In this document: piece by piece, positions 10,907 through 22,530 of the stretch | Layout of the letters: the number at the start of each line of letters is the position of its first letter | Position numbering within the stretch: the stretch's first letter is position 1 | From: Staphylotrichum longicolle | Taxonomy: Eukaryota; Ascomycota; Sordariomycetes; Sordariales; Chaetomiaceae | Length of the DNA: 64,000 nt | Direction: 5' to 3' | Assembly: GCA_019096155.1 (NCBI GenBank) | Contig: JAHCVI010000001.1 | Coordinates: 2,604,001-2,668,000 of the forward strand | Notes under the pieces: model-generated | Told to the model about the DNA's origin: nothing | Seen by the model: the letters and a program-made list of their open reading frames with translations, nothing else | The model's database searches: none | Made by a program: the position numbers and the translations under genes

Positions 10907-12371
10907 TTTGGTGGACACACACACACACTAAGGCGGAGGATGCGTTGAGGGAACCGGAAAACGAAGCGCGGGTGTTCAGCTCGCTAAGTTTCATGAACCG
11001 GCATGAGGTCATGAGATGGATAAGGGGCGATGAGCATAGAAGAGGAGAGGGCCTCTACAGGGTCAGAGATCACCGCCCCGGACAGACGCTGAAGTGGGTT
11101 GTTGGGCGCCGGGGTCTGATAGAGATGTCTTTTTCATGATTGGAGCTTTGGGGCGGGTTGCATTGCATTGCGTTGTACATTTTGTCATTTTGTCTTCTTT
11201 TCTCTAGAGGATCAATCGGTACGGCGGGCGAAAACAAAAACTAGGGGAAATGGATGGCAGGTTCAAAGAGATCATGAATTTCTAAGATCCAAACATAAAC
11301 TGGAGCACAACGTTGGAAAGATAAAGGTGACCAGATGACGTTGTGATCCCCGCATGATGTCGAACATAAACCGCCGTTGTCCATCATTCTGGGCGATCTC
11401 TGCTCGGGCTCGGGTCGGGGCTCAAGTATGGGAATCTCTACGCATTAGGGATGATCTTCGATGTTGATGAGATAGCATATCCACAATTGCAGACGCCACC
11501 AACGCCATGATCCAAGATATCTTGAATCTCCTCTTGGTTTGTATGCTTCGGAGTCACCAACATGTCACATCCACTGAGTAAGCAGAGAATGAAGATTACC
11601 AGTAGAGTTTAATTTGATTACAACTAATTTCATGCCAGGAACAACCAGCACACTCTCTCCCCAGCCCAGGCACACAAAGCCTCCACCGAGTATTCTCCTC
11701 AGGACCTCGGCTCTCATTCTCGTCCAGTCCTGCCACGAGGACAATGCAACCGCTTCGCTCATCTCCCTATGAAGCCAGCAACATGAGCTGTCAAAAGCCA
11801 GAACCCACAACCCAAAACACAAAACGCCATACTCAGATGCATGCATGCTCCGAGCTTTAAAAACCCAATGACTGACCGTCCCAAACCTGACCAGACAGAG
11901 AGATAGACATCTGTTGCCAAATCCCAAAACCCACAAAGATGCACGCACAAAAACCAGATGATTGGAACCTCATCTCTCCGATCCCCTTCCTGCCCCAAGG
12001 GTATATCCTCCCATCTTTTCTCCCCGAAGAGATCGCCCGTCGTTAGGAACTGGGTCTAGACCAAAATATGAAGAAATCCTGTATCTCGTATCTCTTCTTC
12101 CAAATCCGGTTTGCCGACAGCCCCATCTATGCCGTAGCCATTCTAAAAAAGCCTCTTGTTTCTCTTGTCCGTCCTCTAAATTATCGTCTCCATCGCTTGC
12201 CGTCAAGAATCGACTTCGGTGAAGAATCCCGGCCCGTTCGGCCCCCGTCTCGTCGCCGTTGTTGGTTGTCATTCGTTTTGGAGATGCCAAGGGCACTGGT
12301 GCCGGATGTGCTCGGGAAGGTGGAATGAACGGGGAAAATGTTGCCACCGCCAGGTAGCATAATGGTACCCC
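10907..12371. other. Intergenic region between convergent ELO and FYVE genes
   Basis: About 1.46 kb between the two convergent stop codons. It should contain both 3' untranslated regions. I find no conserved reading frame, RNA gene or repeat other than the AC run at its left end. Confidence 0.6.
10915..10928. repeat. (AC)7 microsatellite
   Basis: Seven AC units directly after the ELO stop codon, in the presumed 3' untranslated region. Confidence 0.9.
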
Positions 12372-13360
12372 TCAAAAGGTGCTCCAATTCCAATCTCTCG
12401 GTACGCTATGCGCCACCTCGGGGTTGTGTAGAGGCATGCCGTCGAGGGCGCCAGCGGCGGTGGGGGAGGTGGAGACGGGGGTCGATGGGGTAGGGTCGGG
12501 GTGATGGTGGCGGGCGCCTTCGGGCGAGTCCCGGCTCGGTGGCTTGCTGGTTGCGAGATTCCGCCACTCCTTGAATTGCGCGTAGCAGTGGCCGCACGCA
12601 CGGCTTGGCACGCCGCGCGGGTTGAAGTTGGCGTCCTGGTCGAGGGGAATCTCGAAGCCGCTGTGCTGGTCGCAAAAGATGTGGCCGCACTTGCGGCAGT
12701 GGTGGCGGCGCGTGAAGTAGCTGAAGTACCGCTTGCAGGTCGCGTGATCGCACATGGTGGACTCGTGGTCGGGCTGCGGGCGCACGTCAGGTCAGCACTG
12801 TTTGCTAGTGACAGAAAGGGGGCGCCGTCGGAGGGCGCAGAAAAGAAACAACATACCTTCCAGTGCTTCCGAGTGGGTGCGCCGGTGGGTTTCGGGAAAT
12901 GATCAAGATTCCAGGTACCGTCGACGCACTTGGCGCTCTCGCCCGTCGACCGCCTGCTCAGCCGCCCAAATGCGCTCAGGCCACCGAGACTCATGAAGCT
13001 GCCGTTGGGCCGCAAGCCGTCCTCGGTGATGTCGTCCTCATCTTCGAGTCTTGACCGAACTGGGGGCTCTTTGGATGGAAACTCGGTCGGTCGCAGCACC
13101 GCGGGCACATACAGCGGTCGGTTTTGGTGGGTGATGTAATTCTTGGACTGTGTCGGTGAGGTGCTGCCCGGAGTGCTGAGCGGCGAGACTGGCGAATTGT
13201 GCTGCGTGGACGCGGGGTAGGCCGTTGGGATTGGAGACGGCTGGAACGAAGCTTGTTGCTGGGCCCGATACTGCTGGCGCTGATGCTGCGTCGGCGTAAA
13301 GTAAAGGTTGGGCTGCTGCTGCTCGGCCGGTAACCGTGGCATTATGAATCCGGTCGCCAT
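12372..13360 (-). CDS. FYVE-type zinc finger protein
   Basis: FYVE fingers bind phosphatidylinositol 3-phosphate on endosomes and vacuoles. Exon 1 (12857-13360) and exon 2 (12372-12773) join in phase 0 across an 83-nt intron with GTATGT donor and CGCAG acceptor, giving 301 residues. The first ~110 residues are Gln/Pro/Ser-rich and disordered. Exon 1 also holds NGSFMSLGGLSAFGRLSRRS and the lead-in GTWNLDHFPKPTGAPTRKHW. Exon 2 holds the finger at about residues 170-235: CDHATCKRYFSYFTRRHHCR, KCGHIFCDQHSGFEIP, then SRACGHCYAQF. This provides eight zinc-binding Cys/His and the basic RRHHCR motif that binds the lipid head group. The start codon could lie elsewhere only if an upstream exon exists; MATGFIMP is the first plausible one. 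The orthologue's role is not known to me; endosomal or vacuolar trafficking is inferred. Confidence 0.85.
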
Positions 13361-15151
13361 GAGGACTCGCTGTCGCGCCTTCGTTGGTGGAGGTGAGGGT
13401 ACGCAACAAGGCGGGTGTCGCGATAACAGAGGCAGTGGGGGTCAACCAGTGATGGCGCCGAGGCGGATGCAGCTGGCTCAAGATGCCTGTACACCTAGCG
13501 AAAAGAGAGATGGCGACGCCCTAGCTGCGTACGTTGCAAGGCCTTTCTAAAAATGTTCTTTGAGATGGGAAAAGTCGATGGGGAGAGACTCTGATCGAAG
13601 AACAAGAGTGGCGGAGAAGTCGGTTACTAAGGTAAAGGTACTCGAGACAAGGAGACCAAAGGAAGCGGGAGGGAGGCAGCAGCCGTGATATCCGTATTGC
13701 TTGGTCAAGACTGCAACCGCCGAGTCGGGGGAATACGAATCAGTCTGGTAATGTACCGACCAAGATTAGGTGTGTTAGATTGGGAATGGCAAGGGTTACA
13801 ACGATTCAGCGGGAGAGCACGGATGTCGGAGGGTGAAGGTGAGGGCGACGACATGGAAGACACAAGCGGGGTTATCTTTTCTTATTACTAGTGGGCCGCC
13901 ACACCGAATGGGACGGGTCCCATTGTAATTCTGGATCCGGAGCTGGGGAGCACCAGATCTTGCTCGGCCTGGGCAAAGTAGCGGTGGAACCAAAAGAGTC
14001 GCAACAAGCAGTGGGGAGGAAGGAAGCGATGTCCGCCTGTGAAACCCTGTCCCCTGCCACCCATGGTCATGAACGGCAAGTGCTCATGCTTTCCATCTCC
14101 GCAGGGGACTTGCAGAGTTGAGATGCCCAGGTTCCGCCCAGGCCCATTGCGAAAGCGGTCCGATAAGCATCTATCCATCGCACCTGTCCCTTTATCACTT
14201 ACATGTCGCTTTCACGGGCTGCGGTGATTGACATCGCAGTTTGGAAAGCAAGAACTAGGAAGCGGAAGAGACCCGAGGCGACCTGGAGTGCTTGGATGTC
14301 TGTTCCGCGCTCGGAAGCTCCCAACGTGCAACTGTGCCGTTCGCACCCACCGCGCAAGGATGCCAGACACGTTCCGCAGACGCATGAACCCTGAACCCTG
14401 TCACGGGGTGGGCGAGACCTGGATGCCCTCACCTCTGCCACGAGGAGCTTGTCATGTTCCACAAACCATACTGACTCGCCTTGACACATTTCGGGCTGCG
14501 CGAGACAGCTAAACATATCTGGCTGTCCTGAATATCAGGTACCTACATTCTGCTTCTGAAGATGGAGCGGATTGCTGGGGGCAGTACCGTAAGCAGCATG
14601 TTGCAGGCGGGGCTCCGAGTCTCTTGATGCGGATATGCAATTATCCAGTATCCACTCAGACGGGACATGCTGGGGGCGGCGGGGGCCGGGTCCGCCCTGG
14701 ACCCTTCGGTGGCGGGGAAGCTTTTAGCCGAGGCCGCCTGTGACGCGGCGCTGCACGGCTGACCTGTGCAGCACCCGACGTCCAGGTTGTTGGCCAGAAC
14801 CATCAGCCATCAACGGCAACACATCTCCACGATTCTCTAGTATTACCAAGCGATTTTTTTGGCATCAACCCTTGCGGCGTACGCCCTGACAGTCACCGGC
14901 GGTCCGACGGCCATACAGACGAGCGACGAAGATTGCGTAGAGCCGGCGGTTTACCACTGCAGGCCCTCGCCCCCCCCTCCAAGTCGCCCCACATCCCCGA
15001 GCGTCACGGAAGGTCCATCGCCGACCCGGACGACACCTTCGAATTCCCGGAGAGCGCTCCACCAGCCGTCCGATCGCCGTGCCATACTCCGCCAAGGTCC
15101 GCCGATACAACGGGTAGAAACCAACACTCGCCGCCAACACTCGCCGCCACC
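13361..15151. other. Divergent spacer between FYVE gene and YKT6
   Basis: About 1.8 kb between divergent starts. Only short overlapping open frames are present and none resembles a known protein. The last ~300 bp before YKT6 are C-rich and CGCC-rich, as fits a 5' leader (repeated CGCCGCCA just before the ATG). Confidence 0.55.
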
Positions 15152-15909
15152 ATGAAGCTCTACTACGTCGGCGTAGGTCCCACAGTCCCCTGGCTCAGGG
15201 GCGCTGGTGGCTAACTCCGCGCCAGGTTCTCGACAACACCAAGACGCCCGCTTTGCAGCTATGCGCCGCGCACGAGCTCAGCGACTTCTCTAGGTTTACT
15301 AGGGGCGAGTATGGGAACTTCATGACCATGATCAGCAAGACGGTGGCCGAACGCACCACGGCTGGCCAGAGACAGAGTGTTGAGGAGCAGGGTTCGTTCG
15401 GCAGACAAGATTACAGCGGTGGTGGGTTGTGCTGACACGCGGGTCAGACTACGTCGTTCACTGCTACGCTCGGTCCGAGGGAGTCGCCGGCGTGGTCATC
15501 ACCAAGGACTACCCTAACCTTGCCGCGCACAGCGTTCTCTCCAAGCTCATGGACCAGTTCCTCTCCGAGGTCCCGCTCGATACCATTCGGGCGGCCAACA
15601 AGGACGGCGCTGTTTCGTTCCCTGCCCTGCAGGAATATCTCAACAACTACCAAGATGCGAACCAGGCGAGTAGCATCGCCAAGATCCAGCAGGAACTGGA
15701 CGAGACCAAGATCATCCTTCACAAGGCTATCGACAGCGTATGTCCATCGTGCTATCAGTTACGTGGCGTCATCCGCTAACCCTGGACAGGTCCTTCAACG
15801 CGGCGAGAAACTCGACGACCTGGTGGCCAAGAGCTCCGACCTGAGCGCACAGAGCAAGATGTTCTACACTTCTGCCAAGAAGCAGAACTCGTGCTGCATC
15901 CTGATGTAA
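15152..15909 (+). CDS. YKT6: R-SNARE YKT6
   Basis: Ykt6 is a soluble, lipidated R-SNARE used in ER-Golgi, endosomal, vacuolar and autophagic fusion. Four exons (15152-15172, 15226-15391, 15448-15737, 15790-15909) give 198 residues, the usual length. Exon 1 encodes only MKLYYVG. Exons 2 and 3 hold the longin domain, with LDNTKTPALQLCAAHELSDF, SFFxR-like FSRFTRGEYGNFM, and RQSVEEQDYVVHCYARSEG once spliced. The SNARE motif runs from about residue 138 to 195 (IQQELDETKIILHKAIDSVL, then RGEKLDDLVAKSSDLSAQS). The C terminus is NSCCILM: a palmitoylatable Cys followed by a CAAX farnesylation box. The second intron has an unusual donor, GTTCGT, but it alone gives the conserved join. Confidence 0.96.
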
Positions 15910-18016
15910 GCCGGAGAAATACCACGAGATGGACAGGCTCTCCGAAGCTTCGGCTGGGAACATGCCCATCGCTTGTCCGGGGATTCAACGGGACACATCG
16001 TGCCCCGGGGTTATGGGCCTAACGGTTTATCCGGGCGCCCTCGTTTCGGCATGGGCGACATCTTGATCTCTCACGAACTTCAGAGCTTTGTCCAAGGACG
16101 AAGTCGCGTTTCCTTTCAGCAGCTCTGTTGGGACGGTTTGGGCTGTCACGTTGACCGGTAAATGGAGATGGGGGGAACCATCGGGCGGGCCTTTTTCTGA
16201 ATTATGATACCTCAAATGAACAACTTGAATCAGCAAGCTCGACAACTTCGGCGACCATGTATGAATGTACACAGCGAGGAGAAGAGACATTTCTTGGGAG
16301 GGGAAACACATACAGGGGTATTGACAACCATTTCGAATAATAGACTTCTTCTCACTGAAATCCAGCAGAATAGAGCGACACGAAGTTTACCGAGACGTCT
16401 TTCCAGAGTCATTTCCCATTCCCTCTAGAGCCAAGACGGCAAACTGATATGAACATTGCACCTACTCAGTATCCTGCTTTACTGCATAACGTTATATCCC
16501 ATATGTAAGTATGCAATCCGCAACTGCAACCCACAAGTTTCCTGCAACGACAAGTCGGTAAACTATTTCAAGCATCTCCGCCATTAATAACACGGTTACA
16601 CTGCATTCTCCCAAGATGGCAGATGGATGCCATGCCGCCCGCGGAGCCGCGAGAAGAAGCAGTCTCCAGTTTTACGATTCCTCATCCGACAAGAGGCTGA
16701 ATGACGATGATTGGGGACTGTCCTTTGTCACTTTGATTGGTGTCTCTTGGGGGGCGTAGTTCTGTGTTTTGGCCAGTGGCAAGTCGCTTATCTCCAGGCC
16801 GAGGTGGTTTTGGTTTCCAGTTTCTAAGTGTAAATTGTAAAACCCGTTTTCTTCTGGTTTGTCCGTATTTTCCGTAGCGGATGGCAGTTTCATTTCGCCT
16901 CTTTTTTGGTTTCCATGGCATTGTGGTTCAGGTCTCAGACCCGGAGCGGAGCGGAGCGGAAGTGGGTTTTTGCCATCAACAAGGGAGAGTGTGTGTCTGT
17001 GTGGGAGGCTGTGATGGGAGTCGCCCATCTTGGGCAACGTCGCGGCGCCAAGAGGTTACACTGCAAGCGCTCGATCCCACCGTCGGTCTGGGAATGGTTG
17101 GTGGGAAGCAATTATCAGGGGTATGATTGGCTTGCGAGAAGAAAAGGTTATCGCCGGATGATGATTGGTTGTGAGTTGCCGTTTGGCCAGGGTCCAACGA
17201 GAACGGCCTGGTTCGCGGGAGGCGAGTGGAGAGACAGGGGAGGAGGGGAGACGAGGGGCAACCGATTTTCGGATGGCTGTTTCAATGTCGAGGCTCCCCA
17301 GGGACTCTGACGTGGGGAGGAGACTCAACCACCACCCAAATCGCTGTTGGTGTGTTCTGTGAAGACATGATGACGCGAGAATGAATACTTTGAAGGGCTA
17401 TGCTTTTCACATCAGTTCCGTGTGATGTACAGCCGGTTGTTCGTGTCACATCTCCTCACCGCACAGCGCTTGCCATCGGCCCTGGCTCCGACTGGGGGAT
17501 CATTGGTTACTGTTACGTCATGGCAGTGCCGGGGGGCCTGGTGAGGCCCCGTTCATGCGTGGGAGGTGCCGTCGGGCGGCTGTGAGAGCGGAGATGACAA
17601 TGACTTCGGATGCCGTTGTTGACGATGTAACTGCACGTTTGAAGCTGAGGCAAGGGGTGACTGGCGTTTGGGGATCAAATTACACTACTCTGGACTGTGC
17701 ACTTTGGGCGGGGAGAAGCGAGGTTGCGAGAGGAATCGCAGCACAGGGGTCGACGTTGACACGACTCTCTCGTGAGAACGGTGAGATGAACGAGGCCCCC
17801 CGGGACATCAAACACGAGATAATTTGAAAGCAAAGCAACAACTTGAGAGTGTGTCAAGATGAGCATTCTTGGGGTGAATCTCCCGCAGCCGCCGAGGGCC
17901 TCCTTCAGAAGCGGGCCTTCAATTATGGTTTGTTTTCTTGATACAGCTCACCCCCTTTCCAGGTAAACATCCCCCATACATCCCTGAGTCAAACCCACAA
18001 ACCTTTAACCACCCCT
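15910..18016. other. Intergenic region between convergent YKT6 and cnxABC
   Basis: About 2.1 kb between stop codons that face each other. No known gene or RNA is seen. A reverse-strand frame at 16672-17037 (121 codons) is the most protein-like item but has no recognisable domain. The last part before cnxABC (about 17.94-18.05 kb) is strongly pyrimidine-rich on the plus strand. Confidence 0.55.
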
Positions 18017-20252
18017 TCACTCTTGCTTCTCCCCCTCGACCCATCGACCGCTCTTACCCCCTTCCTTCAACACCACCCTCAAGCCCTCAATCACCATCCC
18101 CTTATCCACCGCCTTGCACATATCATACACAGTCAGCGCCGCGGCCCCGGCAGCCGTGAGCGCCTCCATCTCGACTCCCGTCTTGCCATCGCACGACACG
18201 GTGGCGGTGATCTCGATCTCGTCCCTCCCCTCGCTGTCCGGCACGAGCTCGACCTCGGCATGCGTCAGCGCGATGGGGTGACACAGCGGGATCAGATCGG
18301 GCGTGCGCTTTGCCGCCATGATGCCGGCGATGCGCGCCACGCCGAGCACGTCGCCTTTCTTGATCTGGTTGTCGCGGACGAGGGCAAGGGCGGTGGGCGA
18401 TGAGAAGCGGACGGTGCATTTGGCTTGGGCGACACGCTTGGTGGGTGTCTTGTCCGAGATGGAGACCATGTGCGCGGAACCGGAGGCGGTGACGTGTGTT
18501 AGTTTGGGGTTGGCATTCGAGTCCGAGTCCGAGTTGCGGTTTTGACGTGTGGTTGAGAAGAGGCGGAGTGGAGGCGCGGTTGTGGAGGGTTGCGGAATCA
18601 TGAAACCCGGGAGCATTCTACTGCGTGAGAGGGGAGTTGATGGTAGGGCGGCTTGACGCCATCGCAGATGAGCCTGGAGAGGACGTTTGAGTCTCGTGGT
18701 AGCATCTACAACTCCTATTTAGCTACTTGTCCATCCATCAATCTTATGCAAGCCCTCAAAACATCCCAGATGCAGTATAGTATGTCCAGCGTATCATGAC
18801 ACGCCCAAAACTCCGACCCAATGCAGAAAGCAGATACAAGGAAACACAGAGGAGCTGTCACCCACCAATCAATATCATTGGCCGGTTCTTCATATGCTCC
18901 AGCTCCCCGATGCCCGCGTGTTTCTCCTTCTTCCGCTTGACAGCCATGCCGATAACGTTGAGAAGCTCCTCAGAGTTGGGCACCACCAAAGGCTGGGAGC
19001 CAGCAGGTGGGAGGTTTGCCATCCGCTGCATGGCAGCTTGTTGGAGTGACACTAGGGCGGCTTCATCGATCGGCTCGTCATTGTTGACTTTTCGTATGAT
19101 GTCTCGCAGCGAGACCTCGGCGTTGCCAAACAGGCAAACCTTCAGATTCCCATCGCCAGTGATGCGAAGTCTGTTACATGTCCCGCAAAAGTTGTGGGTC
19201 ATGCTTGTGATAAAGCCAATCTTGCCCGCAAAACCGGGCACCTGGAACGTTTTGCTGGTATCGTTCTTGTGGTCTTTGGCTCTGGAGAGGTCCGGGTATT
19301 GAGCACGAATCACCTCCAGCATCTCCTGGTAACCGAACATCTTGCCCTTGCTCCACTTGTTGCCATCAAAAGGCATATACTCGATGAAGCGCACCTCAAC
19401 ATCCTTCTCCCGAGTCAACTCGACAAAGGGGAGGATCTCGCGGTCGTTCAGCCCGCGCATCACAACGCAGTTGATCTTGAACTTGATACCTGCCCCCGCC
19501 TGGTTCAGTTCAAAGATTCGGTTGATGGTCTTCTGGACGGCGCTGAACCCGTCCCGTCGTGTCATGAGCTGGAACTGCCATGGATCCAGCGTGTCGAGCG
19601 AGAGGTTGACGCCCGTCAGGCCAGCCTCAACCATGGGTTCGAGCTTGCGGTGTAACGAGAGTCCATTGGTAGTTAAACAGAGCTCCCGGAGGCCGTGGGC
19701 CCGTAGATCCCCAATTTGCTGCATGAGGGGCACAATGTCCCGTCTGACCGTCGGTTCGCCTCCAGTTAGGCGGATCTTGGTGACACCTTGCGAGACGAAA
19801 ATAGATGAGAGCATGACGATCTCAGGAGTCGTCAACAGCTCCTTTGGCGGGGAGAGCGGCACGCCTTCCTCGGGCATGCAGTACACGCATCGGAGATTGC
19901 ACCGCTCTGTGACGGATATGCGAAGATAGTCGTGCTGGCGATGAAAGGTGTCGGTCAAAAAGTCCGAGAAGGGCTTGGCATCCCGGATGCGGTCCCGGCG
20001 GGGGGGCGAGGGCGGGCGGCCAGGTCTCGGCACCGAGTCATCGTGCGCCGGATCCTTGGAGGCAGACCCCGGCTCGACGGGAGTGAGCGGGGGGGTTAGA
20101 GGTGGCACAGGTTCGGATGGCTGGACCCTGGCGACGGCGGCAGCTCCCGAGGCGACACGTCTCACTTGCAACGAGACAGTCCGATTTGTCGGCGACACCT
20201 GCAGCGCGCCGGCCCGGAGGCTGCGGGCGACGCCTCGCACAGCCGCTGTCAT
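18017..20252 (-). CDS. cnxABC: Molybdenum cofactor biosynthesis fusion protein MoaA-MoaC (cnxABC type)
   Basis: It makes cyclic pyranopterin monophosphate from GTP, the first stage of molybdenum cofactor synthesis, needed for nitrate reductase and xanthine dehydrogenase. Exon 1 (18866-20252) encodes the MoaA half. An Arg-rich N terminus (TAAVRGVARSLRAG) looks like a mitochondrial presequence. Then come the radical-SAM motif CNLRCVYC, LTGGEPTVRRDI, and a second iron-sulfur Cys set in HNFCGTCNRLRITGDGNLKV followed by CLFG. Exon 2 (18017-18714) encodes the MoaC half: LTHVTASGSAHMVSISDKTP, GDVLGVARIAGIMAAKRT, DLIPLCHPIALTHAEVEL, GVEMEALTAAGAAALTVYDM. The 151-nt intron (18715-18865, donor GTGGGT, acceptor AATAG) joins them in phase as MILIGVVDATT, giving 694 residues. 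The same fusion is known from Aspergillus nidulans cnxABC. Without splicing, the first half ends in Gly-Gly-stop (see findings). Confidence 0.95.
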
Positions 20253-20818
20253 CTCCTTTCGAGTTTAGCCGTCTTGATAGGTTTGGAGGCACTGTTGGAC
20301 CTGGCGGCGCATGTCGTGTCGTGGGAAGTGAGGCTATTATGCTCTTTTCCCCATCCGGTCCACGGAGGCCAGTGACATCACTTATCGCGGGGTGGGAAGA
20401 GCGCCTCACTTGTTCAACGGAAATGGGTACGACGACAAGGGTTGACTCAGCGACAGCGGCAGCGCAGGTCTCCGCGGGCACAAGCGGCGTTCGGCGATGC
20501 CAGCGAATGGTAGGGTGCGGTCTTGGCACAGAAACGGACAGAGCGGGGCAGCCTGGGAAGCCACCGCTTCGCCGCTTCTGGACCGGTTCCGTCACTCGGA
20601 CACGGCCAGACTTGTTTTGTTTGCCCGCACAGACCGTATCAGGCAATCCCAGCGTGCCGAACAACACCTGGGATTGGAAGGCACGAGCCAGAACAGGCAG
20701 CAACAAGAGTCTGAAGACGGAAGCCCACAGATTACCTAAGGTCCCTAATTTATTGGCCAGTCAGTCCGTCCCTTACTCTGATTTTCTAGGTACCTAGCCA
20801 GGCAACGGCACATCCACG
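20253..20818. promoter_or_regulatory. Bidirectional promoter region cnxABC / WDR8-like gene
   Basis: 566 bp between two divergent ATGs. It must hold both promoters. No obvious TATA box; the right end has a TACCTAG-type stretch often seen near starts in such genomes. Confidence 0.5.
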
Positions 20819-22530
20819 ATGCAGTTTTCAAGCCCGTTAAAGTGTGAGTGAGAGCGGTGGATTTCCTTGTCCATGCGTGCAAGGAATTCTTGTTGAGGGC
20901 AGTGTTGACAGCAAACAGCTTCGGCACATTCTCTCCCAAGCCCAGACGGAAGATACATTGCGACTGTTTTTGCCTCAGTCGTCAACGTCCGGTCTCTTTT
21001 TGGGCTCGGCGTCGTCAATGTCGCCAAGTTAGGGCAGGACTTCGCAGGCCCTGTCCTCAGCTTCCAATGGTCGCCCTCGTCGCGCCTCCTGCTCGTCGCT
21101 GATGCCGAGCGCGTCCGAGTCGTGTCGGCAGTGGATGACAGCTTCAGTGCCACCATTCGGAACTATGCCGCCGCTGGCACGAAGCCGGCGTACGTTGGAT
21201 TCGGTGCCTCGGACGGCGAGATCTGTGTCATCTCCTCATTCGGTCTCAAGTTCTCCGTCTTCAGCCTTGCCTCGTCTAAAGCGACCGAGATCTCCAGCCC
21301 CAAGGTCTTCTCCTCCTCGTTGGCATCCAGATGCTTCTCTTTCCGGCCCGAGACACGTCACCTTGCGCTGCTGACGAGGTCTTCGGGTAAGGACATGGTG
21401 AGCCTCCACAGCTATCCAACGAGAGAACTGCAGAGGTCCTGGGCGCCCGATACTATCGATGCCCAGGGGCTAGCCTGGAGCCCAGACGGAAGGTGGCTGG
21501 TTGTCTGGGACTCGGCTGCCCATGGCCACCGGGTTCTTTTCTACACCTCCGACGGACATGTCTTCAAGACCTGGTCGGGCCCTGCCAACCCCCTGCCCGA
21601 GGACAGAGATTATTCCCTTGGAGCAGGCGTCAAGTCTCTACAATTTTCTGCAGATGCCCGGTATCTCGCCATTGGCGATTCCAGCAGGTCCGTGTGCGTC
21701 CTCACCATGGCGTCCGTCACAGAGACCATGCGACTTCGGCATCCAAGGACTCTCGTTCCTAGAGACACCCTCCAGGTAGGTCGAGTGTTTGGAACTGCAC
21801 TCTTTAGCCCTTCATGACTGACCGAGCTGCGTAGGTATGGCAAGAGCAAATTGCCGTTTCCCATGCGGGGCCTGTCCTCCACACCTTCCTGCGGACAACG
21901 CAGGTCATTTCACCAGCCCCTGCTCTGCGAGACAACTCAGAGCCCGTCTCTGGGTGTGCGTGGATCTCGTTTGACCAGTCGTCGTCCCTTGTTGCCACAC
22001 GGCAGGATGACTCTCCCAGTACCGTTTGGATTTGGGATGTGCAGGCTGCAGAGCTTCGCGCAGTGCTCCTCTTCCATGGAAATGTGGCCAGCCTGTCGTG
22101 GCATCCCCACCTTCCGGAAACTCTACTTGTCAAATGCGAAGGCGAACAGTACAGTGGCTTGGTCTTTGTCTGGGATCCGCTCTCCGAGGGACCCCGGTCG
22201 GTCAACTTTGCGCAACACTTGCCAGGCGCTCAAGCGGGCAGCAAGCCACGAACCCTGTGGCTCGGGTTTGATACTTCGAGCCCTCCCTTGCTTTTCTTCT
22301 CGGACGCGCAGAATTATGTGCTTGCATGTCTTGGCGAAACGGACCAAGGTCCGGCTCCGTGGGGTGCTGCCGAGTTCCACGGGCCCGGCCTCGCCGCAGA
22401 GAGACACGAGCAATGCGAAGAATCACCACTTCACCTGGTTCCAGCGTCTGGAGCAAGACCCGGCGTCCTGGCCATGGAAGATGACGATGACGATAGTGAA
22501 CTTGAGGATACCTTTGTTCACAAACGGTAA
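20819..22530 (+). CDS. wdr8: WD40 repeat protein of the WDR8/WRAP73 family
   Basis: In animals and fission yeast this family works at centrosomes or spindle pole bodies with the SSX2IP/Msd1 partner and a minus-end kinesin. Three exons (20819-20843, 20919-21775, 21835-22530) give 525 residues. Exon 1 encodes only MQFSSPLK; the ATG sits at the expected family start. Exon 2 opens with SPDGRYIATVFASVVNVRSL, then LSFQWSPSSRLLLVADAERV, SFSATIRNYAAAG and LAWSPDGRWLVVWDS. Exon 3 has CAWISFDQSSSLVATRQDDS, then STVWIWDVQAAELRAVLLFH and VASLSWHPHLPETLLV, typical late WD blades. The C terminus is acidic (MEDDDDDSELEDTF). The first intron (20844-20918, GTGAGT donor) is inferred from the need for a start; the second (21776-21834) is clear-cut. 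I am sure of the WD40 fold, and fairly sure of the family. Confidence 0.82.

Noticed and set aside
18017..18616. MoaC as a separate gene starting at its own ATG (18616)
   Set aside because: The frame is open further upstream to a good acceptor, and the phase matches the MoaA exon, so a fused cnxABC gene is the better model. An internal start cannot be excluded.
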